A stretch of DNA of 64,000 nucleotides from HGM04593 sp045636125 (GTDB lineage: Bacteria > Bacteroidota > Bacteroidia > Bacteroidales > Bacteroidaceae): the NCBI GenBank assembly GCA_045636125.1, contig JAZTWX010000042.1:1-64000 (forward strand). The letters run 5' to 3'. This document shows positions 36,941 through 45,325 of the stretch, one piece after another (the first letter of the stretch is position 1; the number at the start of each line of letters is the position of its first letter). The notes under the pieces were generated by a model, which was given only the letters and a program-made list of their open reading frames with translations, was not told the DNA's origin and ran no database searches. Made by a program: the position numbers and the translations under genes.

Positions 36941-37276
36941 ATGGATTACAAAAAAAGTAACGCCCCCACAAACACTGTTACACGCGATATGGCCGACTTT
37001 GTAACAGAGACAGGAAATGTGTATGAATCGGTAGCTATCATCGGCAAACGTTCTAACCAGATTGCTGCAGAGATGAAAGAGGAGCTCTTGAAGAAACTCA
37101 ACGAGTTCTCTTCTTCGGCCGACAACCTCGAAGAGCAGTTCGAGAATCACGAGCAGATTGAGATTTCTCGTTACTACGAGCGTCTTCCCAAGCCCACTCT
37201 CATTGCCGCACAGGAATTCATCGAGGGTAAGGTTTATTTCCGCGATCCTTCGAAAGAGGCTGCAGAGGAGGTGTAA
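36941..37276 (+). CDS. rpoZ: RNA polymerase omega subunit (Rpb6-like)
   Basis: A 111-residue protein of the Rpb6/omega family as found in Bacteroidota. It has the N-terminal DYKKSNAPTNTVTRD and the helix GNVYESVAIIGKRSNQIAAEMKEEL, which corresponds to the omega segment that clamps the beta' C-terminus. It lies 28 bases after bamD and 3 bases before the DUF4293 gene. Confidence 0.9.
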   Translation: MDYKKSNAPTNTVTRDMADFVTETGNVYESVAIIGKRSNQIAAEMKEELLKKLNEFSSSADNLEEQFENHEQIEISRYYERLPKPTLIAAQEFIEGKVYFRDPSKEAAEEV

Positions 37277-37279
37277 ATT

Positions 37280-37762
37280 ATGAAATTCCGTTTCTATCAG
37301 TTGTACTATCTGCTGGCAGCAGTCTCGCTTATTGTTGCAATGTGTGGCGTAGCCGGGCGTTGCATTGCTGATAATGGTGCAGTATATACTATAAACAATT
37401 TTTCGTTGTTGACGCCCGACGGCACAACCTCTTATTCGGTGGTTGCCCTTGGTGTGGTACTCGTGGTTGCCGTGCTTGTTGATGCTTTCGGCCTTTTTGT
37501 GTCGTTGTTCAACAATTTTGAGCTGCAAAAGAGATCGTCTATCTTGTCGATGCTTCTGCTCACAGGGTATTACATATTGTATGCGCTGTATGTCTTTTTG
37601 ATAATATATAGCGATGAGACTTTGCTGACTCTTAATCTGGATGATATTGCAATTTTCTTGCCGTTCGTGGCGCTCATATTTAATTTTATGGCGTTCTCAT
37701 CGGCTCGTCGCACCGAAGCGCAGATTCTTGCAAAGGCATCGGGCTTCCGTTTAAGAGATTAA
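37280..37762 (+). CDS. DUF4293 membrane protein
   Basis: A 160-residue protein with four hydrophobic helices (near 8-25, 55-75, 90-110, 122-140). It matches the DUF4293 family that regularly follows rpoZ in Bacteroidales. Function is unknown; the conserved neighbourhood with BamD and RNA polymerase omega suggests a coordinated housekeeping unit. A strong terminator closes the operon. Confidence 0.85.
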   Translation: MKFRFYQLYYLLAAVSLIVAMCGVAGRCIADNGAVYTINNFSLLTPDGTTSYSVVALGVVLVVAVLVDAFGLFVSLFNNFELQKRSSILSMLLLTGYYILYALYVFLIIYSDETLLTLNLDDIAIFLPFVALIFNFMAFSSARRTEAQILAKASGFRLRD

Positions 37763-37783
37763 TTACTGTATGTAGAATATTAG

Positions 37784-37809
37784 AATGCCGGTCCCGCAGG
37801 ACCGGCATT
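37784..37809 (+). terminator. Terminator of the bamD operon
   Basis: AATGCCGGTCC pairs with GGACCGGCATT around CGCA, followed by a T tract. Confidence 0.85.
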
Positions 37810-37856
37810 TTTTTGTACAACATTTCGGCACCTTCTCTTGTTCTCTACAAAAAACA

Positions 37857-38837
37857 ATGAGAACAATGAAGAATTTGAAAATTACGGTTTTTGCCGACCC
37901 TGTGTGCACCTGGTGCTGGGGTAGCGTGCCTGTGTTGAGGGCTTTGGAATATTCTCTTGCCGACAAGGTGGAGATAGAGTATGTAATGGGTTGTATGATA
38001 GACGATATTAGAAAGTACAACAACCGCAGGCTGGGCATAGGCGGCGATATTGCGCTGTCGAACAGGAATATTATGAATGTGTGGAACGAGGCTTCGGCTG
38101 TTCACGGAATGCCTGTGTGCGAAAAGGGTTTTCACCTTTTCAGTGAAGAGTACACCTCCACAGTGCCGCAGAACCTTGCCTATATTGCTGCTACAATCTA
38201 TCATCACAAGGTGGGCGGCAAGGAACTTTGCCCAAAAAGATTCTTGCGTCGCCTGCAGGAGGCTACCGCCATTGATGCAGCGCTCACTTGCAAGGCCTCT
38301 GTTATTGCCGATGTTGCGGCAGCTGTGGGGTACGAGCCTGCGCGTTTCAAAGAGATTATGCAGGGACGCGAGGCGCGGCAAGTTCTTGAGGAGGAGAGGG
38401 CTTTGTGCCGCCGTTACGATGTCAACACCTTCCCCACCTATCTGCTCGAGTACCGCGACACGGAAGTAATGCTGCGTGGCTTCACTTCGTTCGAAACGTT
38501 GGTGCAGAACATCTCGGAAATGAGCTATGGTAAAATAAAACTCCCCGACGATGGCCGTCTCCTGCCAACAAAAGAGAATGTCCGTAGTTTTGTGGAGCGT
38601 TACGGAAGTGTCTATCCGGTGGAGATTGCAACAGCCTTCTCGTTTGACCGCAAGAGTGGAAAGACGGCTTTGAATGTGGAGTCTTATGAGTGTCTTCCCG
38701 ACATTATTGAGGAGCTTGTAGCCGAGGGGCATATTGCGATGAGGCCTCGCGGAAACGGTTTTATAATTTACGCAAAAAAGCATATAGAGGCGCACAGCTT
38801 CCCGGTAGATGAACTTGTGGAGGGTGCTCTTTTGTAA
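37857..38837 (+). CDS. DsbA/FrnE-like thioredoxin-fold protein with possible winged-helix tail
   Basis: A 326-residue cytoplasmic protein without a signal peptide. The start is either 37857 or the ATG three codons later. The active-site motif is Cys17-T-W-Cys20-W-G after FADPV, as in DsbA-like and SpxH/YjbH-type proteins; a helical insertion follows and the cis-Pro region is near NTFPTYLL (about 190). The last ~90 residues (ENVRSFVERYG to FIIYAKK) look like helix-helix-strand winged-helix DNA or protein binding. That would make it a redox-linked adaptor or regulator, but this reading is an inference. No partner gene adjoins. Confidence 0.8.
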   Translation: MRTMKNLKITVFADPVCTWCWGSVPVLRALEYSLADKVEIEYVMGCMIDDIRKYNNRRLGIGGDIALSNRNIMNVWNEASAVHGMPVCEKGFHLFSEEYTSTVPQNLAYIAATIYHHKVGGKELCPKRFLRRLQEATAIDAALTCKASVIADVAAAVGYEPARFKEIMQGREARQVLEEERALCRRYDVNTFPTYLLEYRDTEVMLRGFTSFETLVQNISEMSYGKIKLPDDGRLLPTKENVRSFVERYGSVYPVEIATAFSFDRKSGKTALNVESYECLPDIIEELVAEGHIAMRPRGNGFIIYAKKHIEAHSFPVDELVEGALL

Positions 38838-38906
38838 AATGTCATTAATATTGCTTGTGGCCGGCCGATTGGTTGGCCGCAAGTGCCTTTTTTGAAAAAT
38901 AATTTT

Positions 38907-38914
38907 GTACCTTC
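38907..38914 (+). promoter_or_regulatory. -7 element before bcp
   Basis: TACCTTCG lies about 100 bases before the bcp start; the leader between holds no obvious fold. Confidence 0.4.
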
Positions 38915-39016
38915 GCGCCGTGTAAGCGTTGGGGCATAAACCGGCCCTTGTGGTGAGAAAAGTTTACGCACAATATTAATAATATAATAAGGTGGCGTGT
39001 GCCACGGTTTATTCTT

Positions 39017-39466
39017 ATGTTGGAAATTGGAGATATTGCACCCGATTTTTTGGGAACAGACGAGGAGGGTAACGAAATTCGTGTGAGCAACTACGCGGGC
39101 CGCAAGCTTGTGGTCTATTTTTACCCCAAAGACAGCACGCCCGGCTGCACTGCCGAAGCCTGCTCGTTGCGCGACGGGCTTGACGACCTTGCTGCCGCCG
39201 GATATGCGGTGGTGGGTGTGAGCGCCGACAGCACAGCATCGCATCGCCGTTTCAAGGAGAAACAGGGGCTTAATTTCCCTCTTGTGGCCGATGTAGAGCG
39301 CAAGACAATTGAGGCTTTTGGCGCGTGGGGCAAGAAAAAGATGGCCGGGCGCGAGTATATGGGTATTTTGCGCACCACTTTTGTTATTGATGCAGCGGGA
39401 AGGGTTGAGCGCGTGATAACAAAGGTCGATACAAAAAATGCGGCAGCACAAATATTGAATAACTGA
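39017..39466 (+). CDS. bcp: Thiol peroxidase, Bcp/PrxQ type
   Basis: The 149-residue peroxiredoxin reduces hydrogen peroxide and organic peroxides with thioredoxin. Peroxidatic Cys44 and resolving Cys49 sit in the typical P-K-D-S-T-P-G-C-T-x-E-A-C motif. The ATG at 39017 gives the family N-terminus (LEIGDIAPDF). The MscS-type gene follows after 21 bases. Confidence 0.95.
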   Translation: MLEIGDIAPDFLGTDEEGNEIRVSNYAGRKLVVYFYPKDSTPGCTAEACSLRDGLDDLAAAGYAVVGVSADSTASHRRFKEKQGLNFPLVADVERKTIEAFGAWGKKKMAGREYMGILRTTFVIDAAGRVERVITKVDTKNAAAQILNN

Positions 39467-39487
39467 TAATTTTAAAAAATAATTACT

Positions 39488-40402
39488 ATGATTCTTGATT
39501 TTATTATGGCAACGGCGGCAGTCGCGAGCGACTCCATAAACAACGTTGCAAAGCTCGACGAGGCATTGGCTGCAGTGTCGGGTATGACAATTGCCGAGGT
39601 TACCAACATTGTGGTTACATTCTCTCTTTCAATCGGTTGGAAAATTCTGAAAGTGGCTCTTGTGTGGATGGTCGGCCGCTGGCTCACACGCCGCTTGCTC
39701 AACATTATTAAGGTGTTGATGGAGAAAAAGAACACCAATCCCTCTGTCAGAACATTTTTCGTAAGCACAGTGGATGTGGTTGCTCTCATTCTGCTGCTGG
39801 TTATAATAATAAGCATTCTTGGCATCGACACATCGTCGTTCATTGCGCTTTTTGCATCGGCCGGTGTTGCTGTGGGTATGGCATTGAGCGGTACTTTGCA
39901 GAACTTTGCAGGTGGTGTGATAATTCTCCTCTTCCGTCCCTTCAAGGTGGGCGATTTCATAGAGGCTCAAGGACAGGCGGGTACTGTAAAGGAGATACAG
40001 ATTTTCAATACTCTCATTTGCACAGGCGACAACAAGTCTATTCTTATTCCCAACGGCCCCCTCTCTACCGGTATTATAAATAACTACTCGCGTGCGTCGG
40101 TGCGTCGTGTCGATTTTGTATTCTCAATATCGTATGGCGACGATTTTGAAAAGGCAAAAGAGGTGCTCACCGAGCTCATAGCTGCCGACAAGCGTATTCT
40201 GGACACTCCCGCAGCTCCTTTCATTGCTCTTAAAGAGCTAGGTGCAAGCTCCATTGATATTGTGGTGCGTGTTTGGGCTGCGCAGAGCGACTATTGGGAT
40301 ATATATTTCGACCTCAACAAGGCTGTTTACGAAACATTCCCCAAACGTGGCTTGAACTTCCCCTTCCAGACATTTACTGTTAACGTAACAAAGGAAGAAT
40401 AA
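39488..40402 (+). CDS. Small MscS mechanosensitive channel
   Basis: A 304-residue channel with three transmembrane helices and the pore helix A-L-F-A-S-A-G-V-A-V-G-M-A-L-S-G-T-L-Q-N (about 120-139), then the beta domain beginning FRPFKVGDFI and the alpha/beta cytoplasmic vestibule. It opens under membrane tension on osmotic downshock. Its stop codon overlaps the start of the thioesterase gene (TAATG), so the two are translationally coupled. Confidence 0.93.
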   Translation: MILDFIMATAAVASDSINNVAKLDEALAAVSGMTIAEVTNIVVTFSLSIGWKILKVALVWMVGRWLTRRLLNIIKVLMEKKNTNPSVRTFFVSTVDVVALILLLVIIISILGIDTSSFIALFASAGVAVGMALSGTLQNFAGGVIILLFRPFKVGDFIEAQGQAGTVKEIQIFNTLICTGDNKSILIPNGPLSTGIINNYSRASVRRVDFVFSISYGDDFEKAKEVLTELIAADKRILDTPAAPFIALKELGASSIDIVVRVWAAQSDYWDIYFDLNKAVYETFPKRGLNFPFQTFTVNVTKEE

Positions 40403-40818
40403 TGACATTAAAGGATTTTATAGGCAAAGGCGACCGTTTCGCTGCAAATTCGGGCGTGAAGGTGGTTTCTGTGGGGCAGGGTAGTGCCCGTGCCGAGCTT
40501 TTGGTTACTCCCGAGCACCTGAACGCCGGTGGTGTGTGCCAGGGTGGTGCAATTTTCACTCTTGCCGACACAGCTCTTGCCTGTGCTGCCAACAGCTGTT
40601 TGAATCTCACTCTTTCGCTCGATGCAACAATACGTTTCCATCGTGCGGCGCGCGAGGGCGAGCTTCTCATTGCCGATGCTGTAACGCTTAGCGCACACCC
40701 TAAAATCCCCTCGTTCGATGTAAAGGTTACGAATGAAGGTGGCGAGCTCATCGCTTCGTTTATAAGTAGCTGTTACACAAAACCTGTACCGCTTACGGGC
40801 ATAGAGTCACTCGAATAA
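40402..40818 (+). CDS. PaaI-type hotdog thioesterase
   Basis: A 138-residue hotdog-fold protein. The PaaI motif H-L-N-A-G-G-V-C-Q-G-G-A-I-F-T-L-A-D matches the conserved N-G-G/D region of acyl-CoA thioesterases, which hydrolyse acyl- or aryl-CoA in the cytosol. Substrate is unknown. The start overlaps the stop of the MscS gene by one base. Confidence 0.9.
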   Translation: MTLKDFIGKGDRFAANSGVKVVSVGQGSARAELLVTPEHLNAGGVCQGGAIFTLADTALACAANSCLNLTLSLDATIRFHRAAREGELLIADAVTLSAHPKIPSFDVKVTNEGGELIASFISSCYTKPVPLTGIESLE

Positions 40819-40836
40819 TCTGTTCCCCAATAGGCA

Positions 40837-40870
40837 AAAAAGGAGAAAGCTTTCGTGCTTTCTCCTTTTT
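40837..40870 (+). terminator. Terminator after the thioesterase gene
   Basis: AAAAAGGAGAAAGC pairs with GCTTTCTCCTTTTT (14 bp) around TTTCGT. Confidence 0.85.
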
Positions 40871-40927
40871 TTGTGTTTCTGCAGCTATTAAGTTCTTCAT
40901 AAAAAGAGTTAAAAAAGATTTTTTTTG

Positions 40928-40935
40928 TACCTTTG
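40928..40935 (+). promoter_or_regulatory. -7 element before the SulP gene
   Basis: TACCTTTG matches the -7 consensus; the -33 half is poor. The leader would be about 100 bases. Confidence 0.5.
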
Positions 40936-41035
40936 CACCGCATTTTCGGCAAGTGGGGTGCGGGTGTTGTTTCGCACGGCTTCTACGGTTGCCGAATTTT
41001 CATTTGCTGGGAGTAATGATAAATATTGTAACAAT

Positions 41036-42742
41036 ATGAAAGTAAAGAATTTAATCGATTTCCATCCTAAATTTTTCGATGCCGTGAAGAGCTATTCGCG
41101 CGAGAAATTTGCAGCCGATGCTATGGCCGGTATTATTGTGGGTGTTGTTGCTATTCCTTTGGCTATCGCTTTTGGTATTGCCAGCGGAGTTGGTCCCACC
41201 GAGGGATTGGTGACCGCTATTATTGCCGGTGCGCTTATATCTATCTTCGGCGGTTCAAAAGTGCAGATTGGCGGCCCCACAGGTGCGTTCATTGTAATTA
41301 TCTACGGCGTAGTGCAGCAATTCGGCCTTTCGGGCCTTGCCATTGCCACAATTATGGCCGGTGTAATGTTGCTCATTATGGGCCTTTGCCGCCTGGGTGG
41401 TATAATTAAATTTATGCCCTATTCCATTATCATAGGTTTCACCGCGGGTATTGCAATAACAATCTTCTCAACCCAGATAAACGACCTTTTGGGTTTGGGC
41501 ATTGAAAGTGTTCCCGCCAACTTTGTCGATAAATGGGTGTGCTACTTCAGAAACATAGGCAATATCGACTGGTGGAGCGCTGCTATGGGTATTGCCAGCG
41601 TTGCGCTTATAGCCGTTACTCCCAAATTCTCGCGCAAGGTGCCCGGTTCGCTGCTCGCGATTATTGTGATGACCGTTATTGCGTGGCTGCTTAAGGAGTT
41701 TGCAGGTGTAACGTCAATTAAAACAATCGGCGACCTATACACGCTCCCTTCGGGTCTTCCCTCTTTCTCGCTCCCGCAGTTGAATTTTGAGGATGGTTCG
41801 TTCTTTGCAACCATCCAGGCGCTTGCTCCCGTGGCATTTACAATCGCTATGTTGGGTGCGATAGAGTCGCTCCTCTCGGCAATGGTGGCCGACGGTGTTA
41901 TAGGCGACCGCCACAATTCGAACACCGAGCTCATTGGCCAGGGTATTGCAAACATTGTTGCTCCTTTCTTTGGAGGTATACCCGCAACAGGAGCCATTGC
42001 CCGTACAATGGCCAACATAAACAACGGTGGCAAGACCCCCGTTGCCGGCGTAGTGCACACTCTGGTGCTTTTGCTTGTGCTTATGTTCCTGGGTGGTGTT
42101 GTGGGCAAAATTCCTATGCCCTGTCTTGCCGGTGTACTTGTGATGGTGTCATACAATATGAGCGGCTGGCGCACTATCGTTTCTATGTGCAAGGCTACAA
42201 TGTCGGGCACCAGCGTGTTGTTCGTTACAATGTTGCTCACGGTGTTCTTCGACCTTACTTTCGCAATTGAGATTGGTCTTTTGATGGCCGTTGTGATATT
42301 TATGAAGCGTGTTATGGACAGCACCACAATTTCTGTTGTAACAGACGAACTCGCGGTGCACCACGACGGCGAGCACGACGAGGTTCTTTCAATCCCCGCC
42401 GGTGTCGATGTGTTTGAGATTGAAGGCCCCTTCTTCTTTGGTATTGCAACAAAATTCGACGAGCTTACACGCGTGACTCACGCTTCGCCTGTGCGTATAA
42501 TACGTATGAGAAAGGTTACTTTCATCGACTCTACCGGCTTGCATAACCTCGAGATTTTTGTGGAGGCATCGATGAAGGAAAAGCGCGTGGTAATCCTTTC
42601 GGGTGTGCACGACAATGTGCTCGAAAAACTCAAGAAATCGGGTATTGCTAAAATGGTGGGCGAGGAGAATATCTGTGTCGATATCCACTCGGCCATTGAG
42701 CGTGCAGGCAACATTGTGCGCATAATGGGAATAGAGAAATAA
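41036..42742 (+). CDS. SulP-family anion transporter with STAS domain
   Basis: A 568-residue inner-membrane transporter. I start at 41036 (MKVKNLIDFHPKFF); the frame is open upstream but starts before the promoter. The SulP domain (about 20-400) has A-G-I-I-V-G-V-V-A-I-P-L-A-I-A and the Q-I-G-G-P-T-G-A-F motif. The STAS domain (about 440-560) has VTFIDSTGLH. Members import sulfate, bicarbonate or other anions; substrate is undetermined. It stands alone between two terminators. Confidence 0.92.
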   Translation: MKVKNLIDFHPKFFDAVKSYSREKFAADAMAGIIVGVVAIPLAIAFGIASGVGPTEGLVTAIIAGALISIFGGSKVQIGGPTGAFIVIIYGVVQQFGLSGLAIATIMAGVMLLIMGLCRLGGIIKFMPYSIIIGFTAGIAITIFSTQINDLLGLGIESVPANFVDKWVCYFRNIGNIDWWSAAMGIASVALIAVTPKFSRKVPGSLLAIIVMTVIAWLLKEFAGVTSIKTIGDLYTLPSGLPSFSLPQLNFEDGSFFATIQALAPVAFTIAMLGAIESLLSAMVADGVIGDRHNSNTELIGQGIANIVAPFFGGIPATGAIARTMANINNGGKTPVAGVVHTLVLLLVLMFLGGVVGKIPMPCLAGVLVMVSYNMSGWRTIVSMCKATMSGTSVLFVTMLLTVFFDLTFAIEIGLLMAVVIFMKRVMDSTTISVVTDELAVHHDGEHDEVLSIPAGVDVFEIEGPFFFGIATKFDELTRVTHASPVRIIRMRKVTFIDSTGLHNLEIFVEASMKEKRVVILSGVHDNVLEKLKKSGIAKMVGEENICVDIHSAIERAGNIVRIMGIEK

Positions 42743-42758
42743 TCCACAACCATTCAAT

Positions 42759-42798
42759 AAAATAGCGACACTCTGCTGCAGCAGAGTGTCGCTATTTT
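42759..42798. terminator. Bidirectional terminator between SulP and HAD genes
   Basis: A perfect 18-bp stem (42759-42776 with 42781-42798) with loop TGCA and A/T tracts at both ends, serving the convergent genes. Confidence 0.9.
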
Positions 42799-42817
42799 AT
42801 TTTGTTTAATCTCTATC

Positions 42818-43444
42818 CTATCGGTAGGCAGCGAGTGTCTTTTCGAGAATTTCGCGCCAGTCTTCGCCGTTGGCCACTTTAAGAACATTTATTCCGGCTT
42901 TTCTTGCTGCTGCAATGTTCTTCTCGCTGTCGTCTATAAAAAGAACCTCTTGCGGGTGCATATTCCCCTCGAGTAACATTTTCTGGTAAATCTCCCCGCT
43001 GGGCTTTGAGCAGTTCATCTTGTAGCTGAGGAAAAGGCTGTCGAAATAGTCGTCGAGCGATTTTCCGTCGGGCGTGAATGCGCTGCTGCGTGCCCATCCC
43101 TGTATAAAGGGGTTTGTGTTGCTCAGCACGGCAAGGCGGTAGCGGGGACGCAAAAGTTGCAGGAATTTCAAAAATTCGGTCTGTACCTTCACTATAAAGC
43201 CCATCCAGGCATACTCGGCATCTTTGTAAGTGACCTCGCGGCCTGCAATTTTCGAGAGCTCCTCGCAGAATTCATCGGCTGTTATGTCTCCGTTCTCGAG
43301 ATGGAAGAACGGGCCGCTCTGCAGGTAGGCGTTGATGTACTCTTCGGGGTGCTCAATGCCAATCTCACGGAAACGCTCCATTGCCTGCTTGGTGTCAATG
43401 AGCGTGAGCACTCCGCCAAAATCGAAGATAATATTCTTTATCAT
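42818..43444 (-). CDS. HAD-family phosphatase (subfamily IA)
   Basis: A 208-residue cytosolic hydrolase. Motif I is IIFD8-F-G-G-V, motif II VLSNTN, motif III around K-P-S-G-E-I-Y and motif IV FIDDSEKN. Motif I has Gly at the second acidic position (DFG), as in YihX-like sugar phosphatases. A helical cap lies between motifs I and II. Substrate is likely a small phosphoester, unproven. A minus-strand -7 element (TATCTTTG, 43605-43612) lies about 160 bases upstream. Confidence 0.9.
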   Translation of the reverse strand: MIKNIIFDFGGVLTLIDTKQAMERFREIGIEHPEEYINAYLQSGPFFHLENGDITADEFCEELSKIAGREVTYKDAEYAWMGFIVKVQTEFLKFLQLLRPRYRLAVLSNTNPFIQGWARSSAFTPDGKSLDDYFDSLFLSYKMNCSKPSGEIYQKMLLEGNMHPQEVLFIDDSEKNIAAARKAGINVLKVANGEDWREILEKTLAAYR

Positions 43445-43674
43445 ATTCTTGTGTCAAAAAAAATAAACGGTTGCAGCCGTTTTATGTATGTGGTAGGTGC
43501 TTGGTGCCTGTCGTTGCTTCACGGTGTGTAGATAATGCAAGCGTGAGCAACGCAAGTTACCTGCCGGTTGCACAGTGGATGCAGCCTATATTCGCATTTC
43601 AATGCAAAGATAATGCTTTTTTGTGGCATTTTTGTTGCGGGGTGGGGCGTGAGGCGATAAATTTTGTTATTTTT

Positions 43675-43705
43675 TTGCCGAGTGTGGCTAAATTGTGTAC
43701 TTTTG
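43675..43705 (+). promoter_or_regulatory. Promoter for the 5'-nucleotidase gene
   Basis: TTG at 43675-43677 and TACTTTTG at 43698-43705 with a 20-base spacer; the start codon follows 25 bases later. Confidence 0.65.
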
Positions 43706-43730
43706 TGTGTGAATACATTATAACGGATTT

Positions 43731-44681
43731 ATGGAAAACTTGGATGGACGCTTGGTTGTGGGTGTGTCGTCGCGCGCACTTTTCGACCTTGAAAAGGAGA
43801 ATGAAATATTTGAACGCGATGGTATCGCAAAATATAGAAAATACCAGGAGGAGCACGAGGATGAACCGCTGGAGCGCGGAACCGCGTTCTATCTTGTAAA
43901 GAGCCTCCTGGAACTTAACAAACAGGCCAACCGCCCCATAGTGGAGGTGGTGGTTATGTCGCGCAACAGCCCCGAAACGGGTATGCGCATGCTCAAGTCG
44001 CTCGATGTATACGGCCTCGATATTACCCGTGTGGCGCTGTCGGGCGGCGAGGCTTTGTCGAAATATTTGAAGGCCTTTTCAATTGACCTTTTTCTCTCGA
44101 AAGACGAGAGTGATGTGCAGCGTGTGATTGACTCGGGCATTAGTGCTGCTGCGCTCATTTATGCTCCTCCCACCGACTTCAACCCCGAGGACAGCCGTGT
44201 GAAAATTGCGTTCGACGCCGACGCTGTTATCTTTTCCGACGAGTCGGAGTGCCGTTTCAAGGAGGAGGGCATCGATGCTTTCTACAAATATGAAAAAGAG
44301 AATGCCGACATTCCTTTGAAGGAGGGCCCTTTTGCCAACCTGTTGAAAAAACTATCGGCCATACAGGAGTGCTTGCCCACATCAATAGAGCTCTCGCCCC
44401 TGCGCTTGGCCATTGTAACCTCCCGCAGCCTTCCATCGCACTTCCGCGTAATTAAAACCCTACGCAAGTGGGGCGTTTATGTCGATGAGGCCTATTTCTT
44501 GGGTGGCTTGCGCAAGGACGAGCTTTTGAAGGCTTTCGGTGCACACATCTATTTCGACGACCAGGATACCCACCTCTCTTCGTCGAGCAAATATGTTCCT
44601 GCAGGCAAGGTACCTTATCACTCTTCGTCGCAGATAAACGATGTTATAAAGGCACGTGAGGCCGAAAAGGGCAAGGAGTAA
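43731..44681 (+). CDS. 5'-nucleotidase (NT5C1-like, PF06189 type)
   Basis: A 316-residue protein of the 5'-nucleotidase family that includes cytosolic nucleotidase I. Family motifs are RLVVGVSSRALFDLE, VVVMSRNSPETGMR, SGGEALSKYL, IAFDADAVIFSDESE (the HAD-like catalytic Asp region) and AHIYFDDQDTHL. It should dephosphorylate nucleoside monophosphates in the cytosol. No partner genes adjoin. Confidence 0.9.
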   Translation: MENLDGRLVVGVSSRALFDLEKENEIFERDGIAKYRKYQEEHEDEPLERGTAFYLVKSLLELNKQANRPIVEVVVMSRNSPETGMRMLKSLDVYGLDITRVALSGGEALSKYLKAFSIDLFLSKDESDVQRVIDSGISAAALIYAPPTDFNPEDSRVKIAFDADAVIFSDESECRFKEEGIDAFYKYEKENADIPLKEGPFANLLKKLSAIQECLPTSIELSPLRLAIVTSRSLPSHFRVIKTLRKWGVYVDEAYFLGGLRKDELLKAFGAHIYFDDQDTHLSSSSKYVPAGKVPYHSSSQINDVIKAREAEKGKE

Positions 44682-44698
44682 ATTAAAAATTCCAGTAT

Positions 44699-44724
44699 AA
44701 GAGGGTGGCTGCGGTCATCCTCTT
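44699..44724 (+). terminator. Terminator after the 5'-nucleotidase gene
   Basis: AAGAGG at 44699-44704 pairs with CCTCTT at 44719-44724 plus inner TG/CA, followed by TTGCTTTTTAT. Confidence 0.65.
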
Positions 44725-44783
44725 TTGCTTTTTATCCACTCCCTTTTATTCATTGGAACAAATTAGCTCCCGCCGCTGTTTCA

Positions 44784-45266
44784 ATGGAAAAATGTGTGAG
44801 TATGAAACGCTTATTTCCAATCCTTATCTTTGTTGCGATATGCTTTTTTGCCGGTTATCTCTCGCACCTGCTCCAGGCATCGTCGCTCGAAACGTGGTAT
44901 CCCGGCATTGTAAAATCGCCGCTTACCCCGCCTGCAATGGTCTTTCCTGTTGTGTGGGCTGTGCTCTATCTGCTTATGGGCGTAGCTGCCGGCATCCTTT
45001 GGGGCGAACACAGTGTCTATCTGCGCCTGCTCTTTACGCTTTTTGCAATGCAGCTTGTGCTTAATGTGGTGTGGAGTTTCTGTTTCTTTTATATGCAGTC
45101 GCCGCTTATGGGCCTTGTCACGCTGCTTGTGATGGATATGCTCGCGCTTATGTTTGTGGCAGGTTGCTTTGTGGTGTGCCGGGTAGCCGGGTGGTTTATG
45201 GTGCCTTATCTCGTGTGGCTGCTCTTTGCTACCTATCTTAACGGTTACACGGCTGTGTATAACTGA
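44784..45266 (+). CDS. tspO: TspO/MBR-family membrane protein
   Basis: A 160-residue five-helix protein. Family marks are W-Y-P-x-I-V-K-S-P-L-T-P-P, V-x-W-x-x-L-Y-x-L-M-G near the third helix, and L-N-x-x-W-S-x-x-F-F in the fourth. Bacterial TspO proteins bind and may break down porphyrins. A start at 44802 (MKRLF) is equally good for membrane insertion. The gene lies convergent to cbpA. Confidence 0.92.
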   Translation: MEKCVSMKRLFPILIFVAICFFAGYLSHLLQASSLETWYPGIVKSPLTPPAMVFPVVWAVLYLLMGVAAGILWGEHSVYLRLLFTLFAMQLVLNVVWSFCFFYMQSPLMGLVTLLVMDMLALMFVAGCFVVCRVAGWFMVPYLVWLLFATYLNGYTAVYN

Positions 45267-45294
45267 TGCGGGTGAGTGATTTTCTTTCGTTGAT

Positions 45295-45325
45295 GCTGCG
45301 GGTGAGCTTACGACTCACTCGCAGC
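45295..45325. terminator. Hairpin between tspO and cbpA
   Basis: GCTGCGGGTGAG pairs with CTCACTCGCAGC (12 bp with one G-U). The minus-strand stop codon of cbpA lies in its loop region, so it overlaps the end of that gene. No clear T tract follows. Confidence 0.45.
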
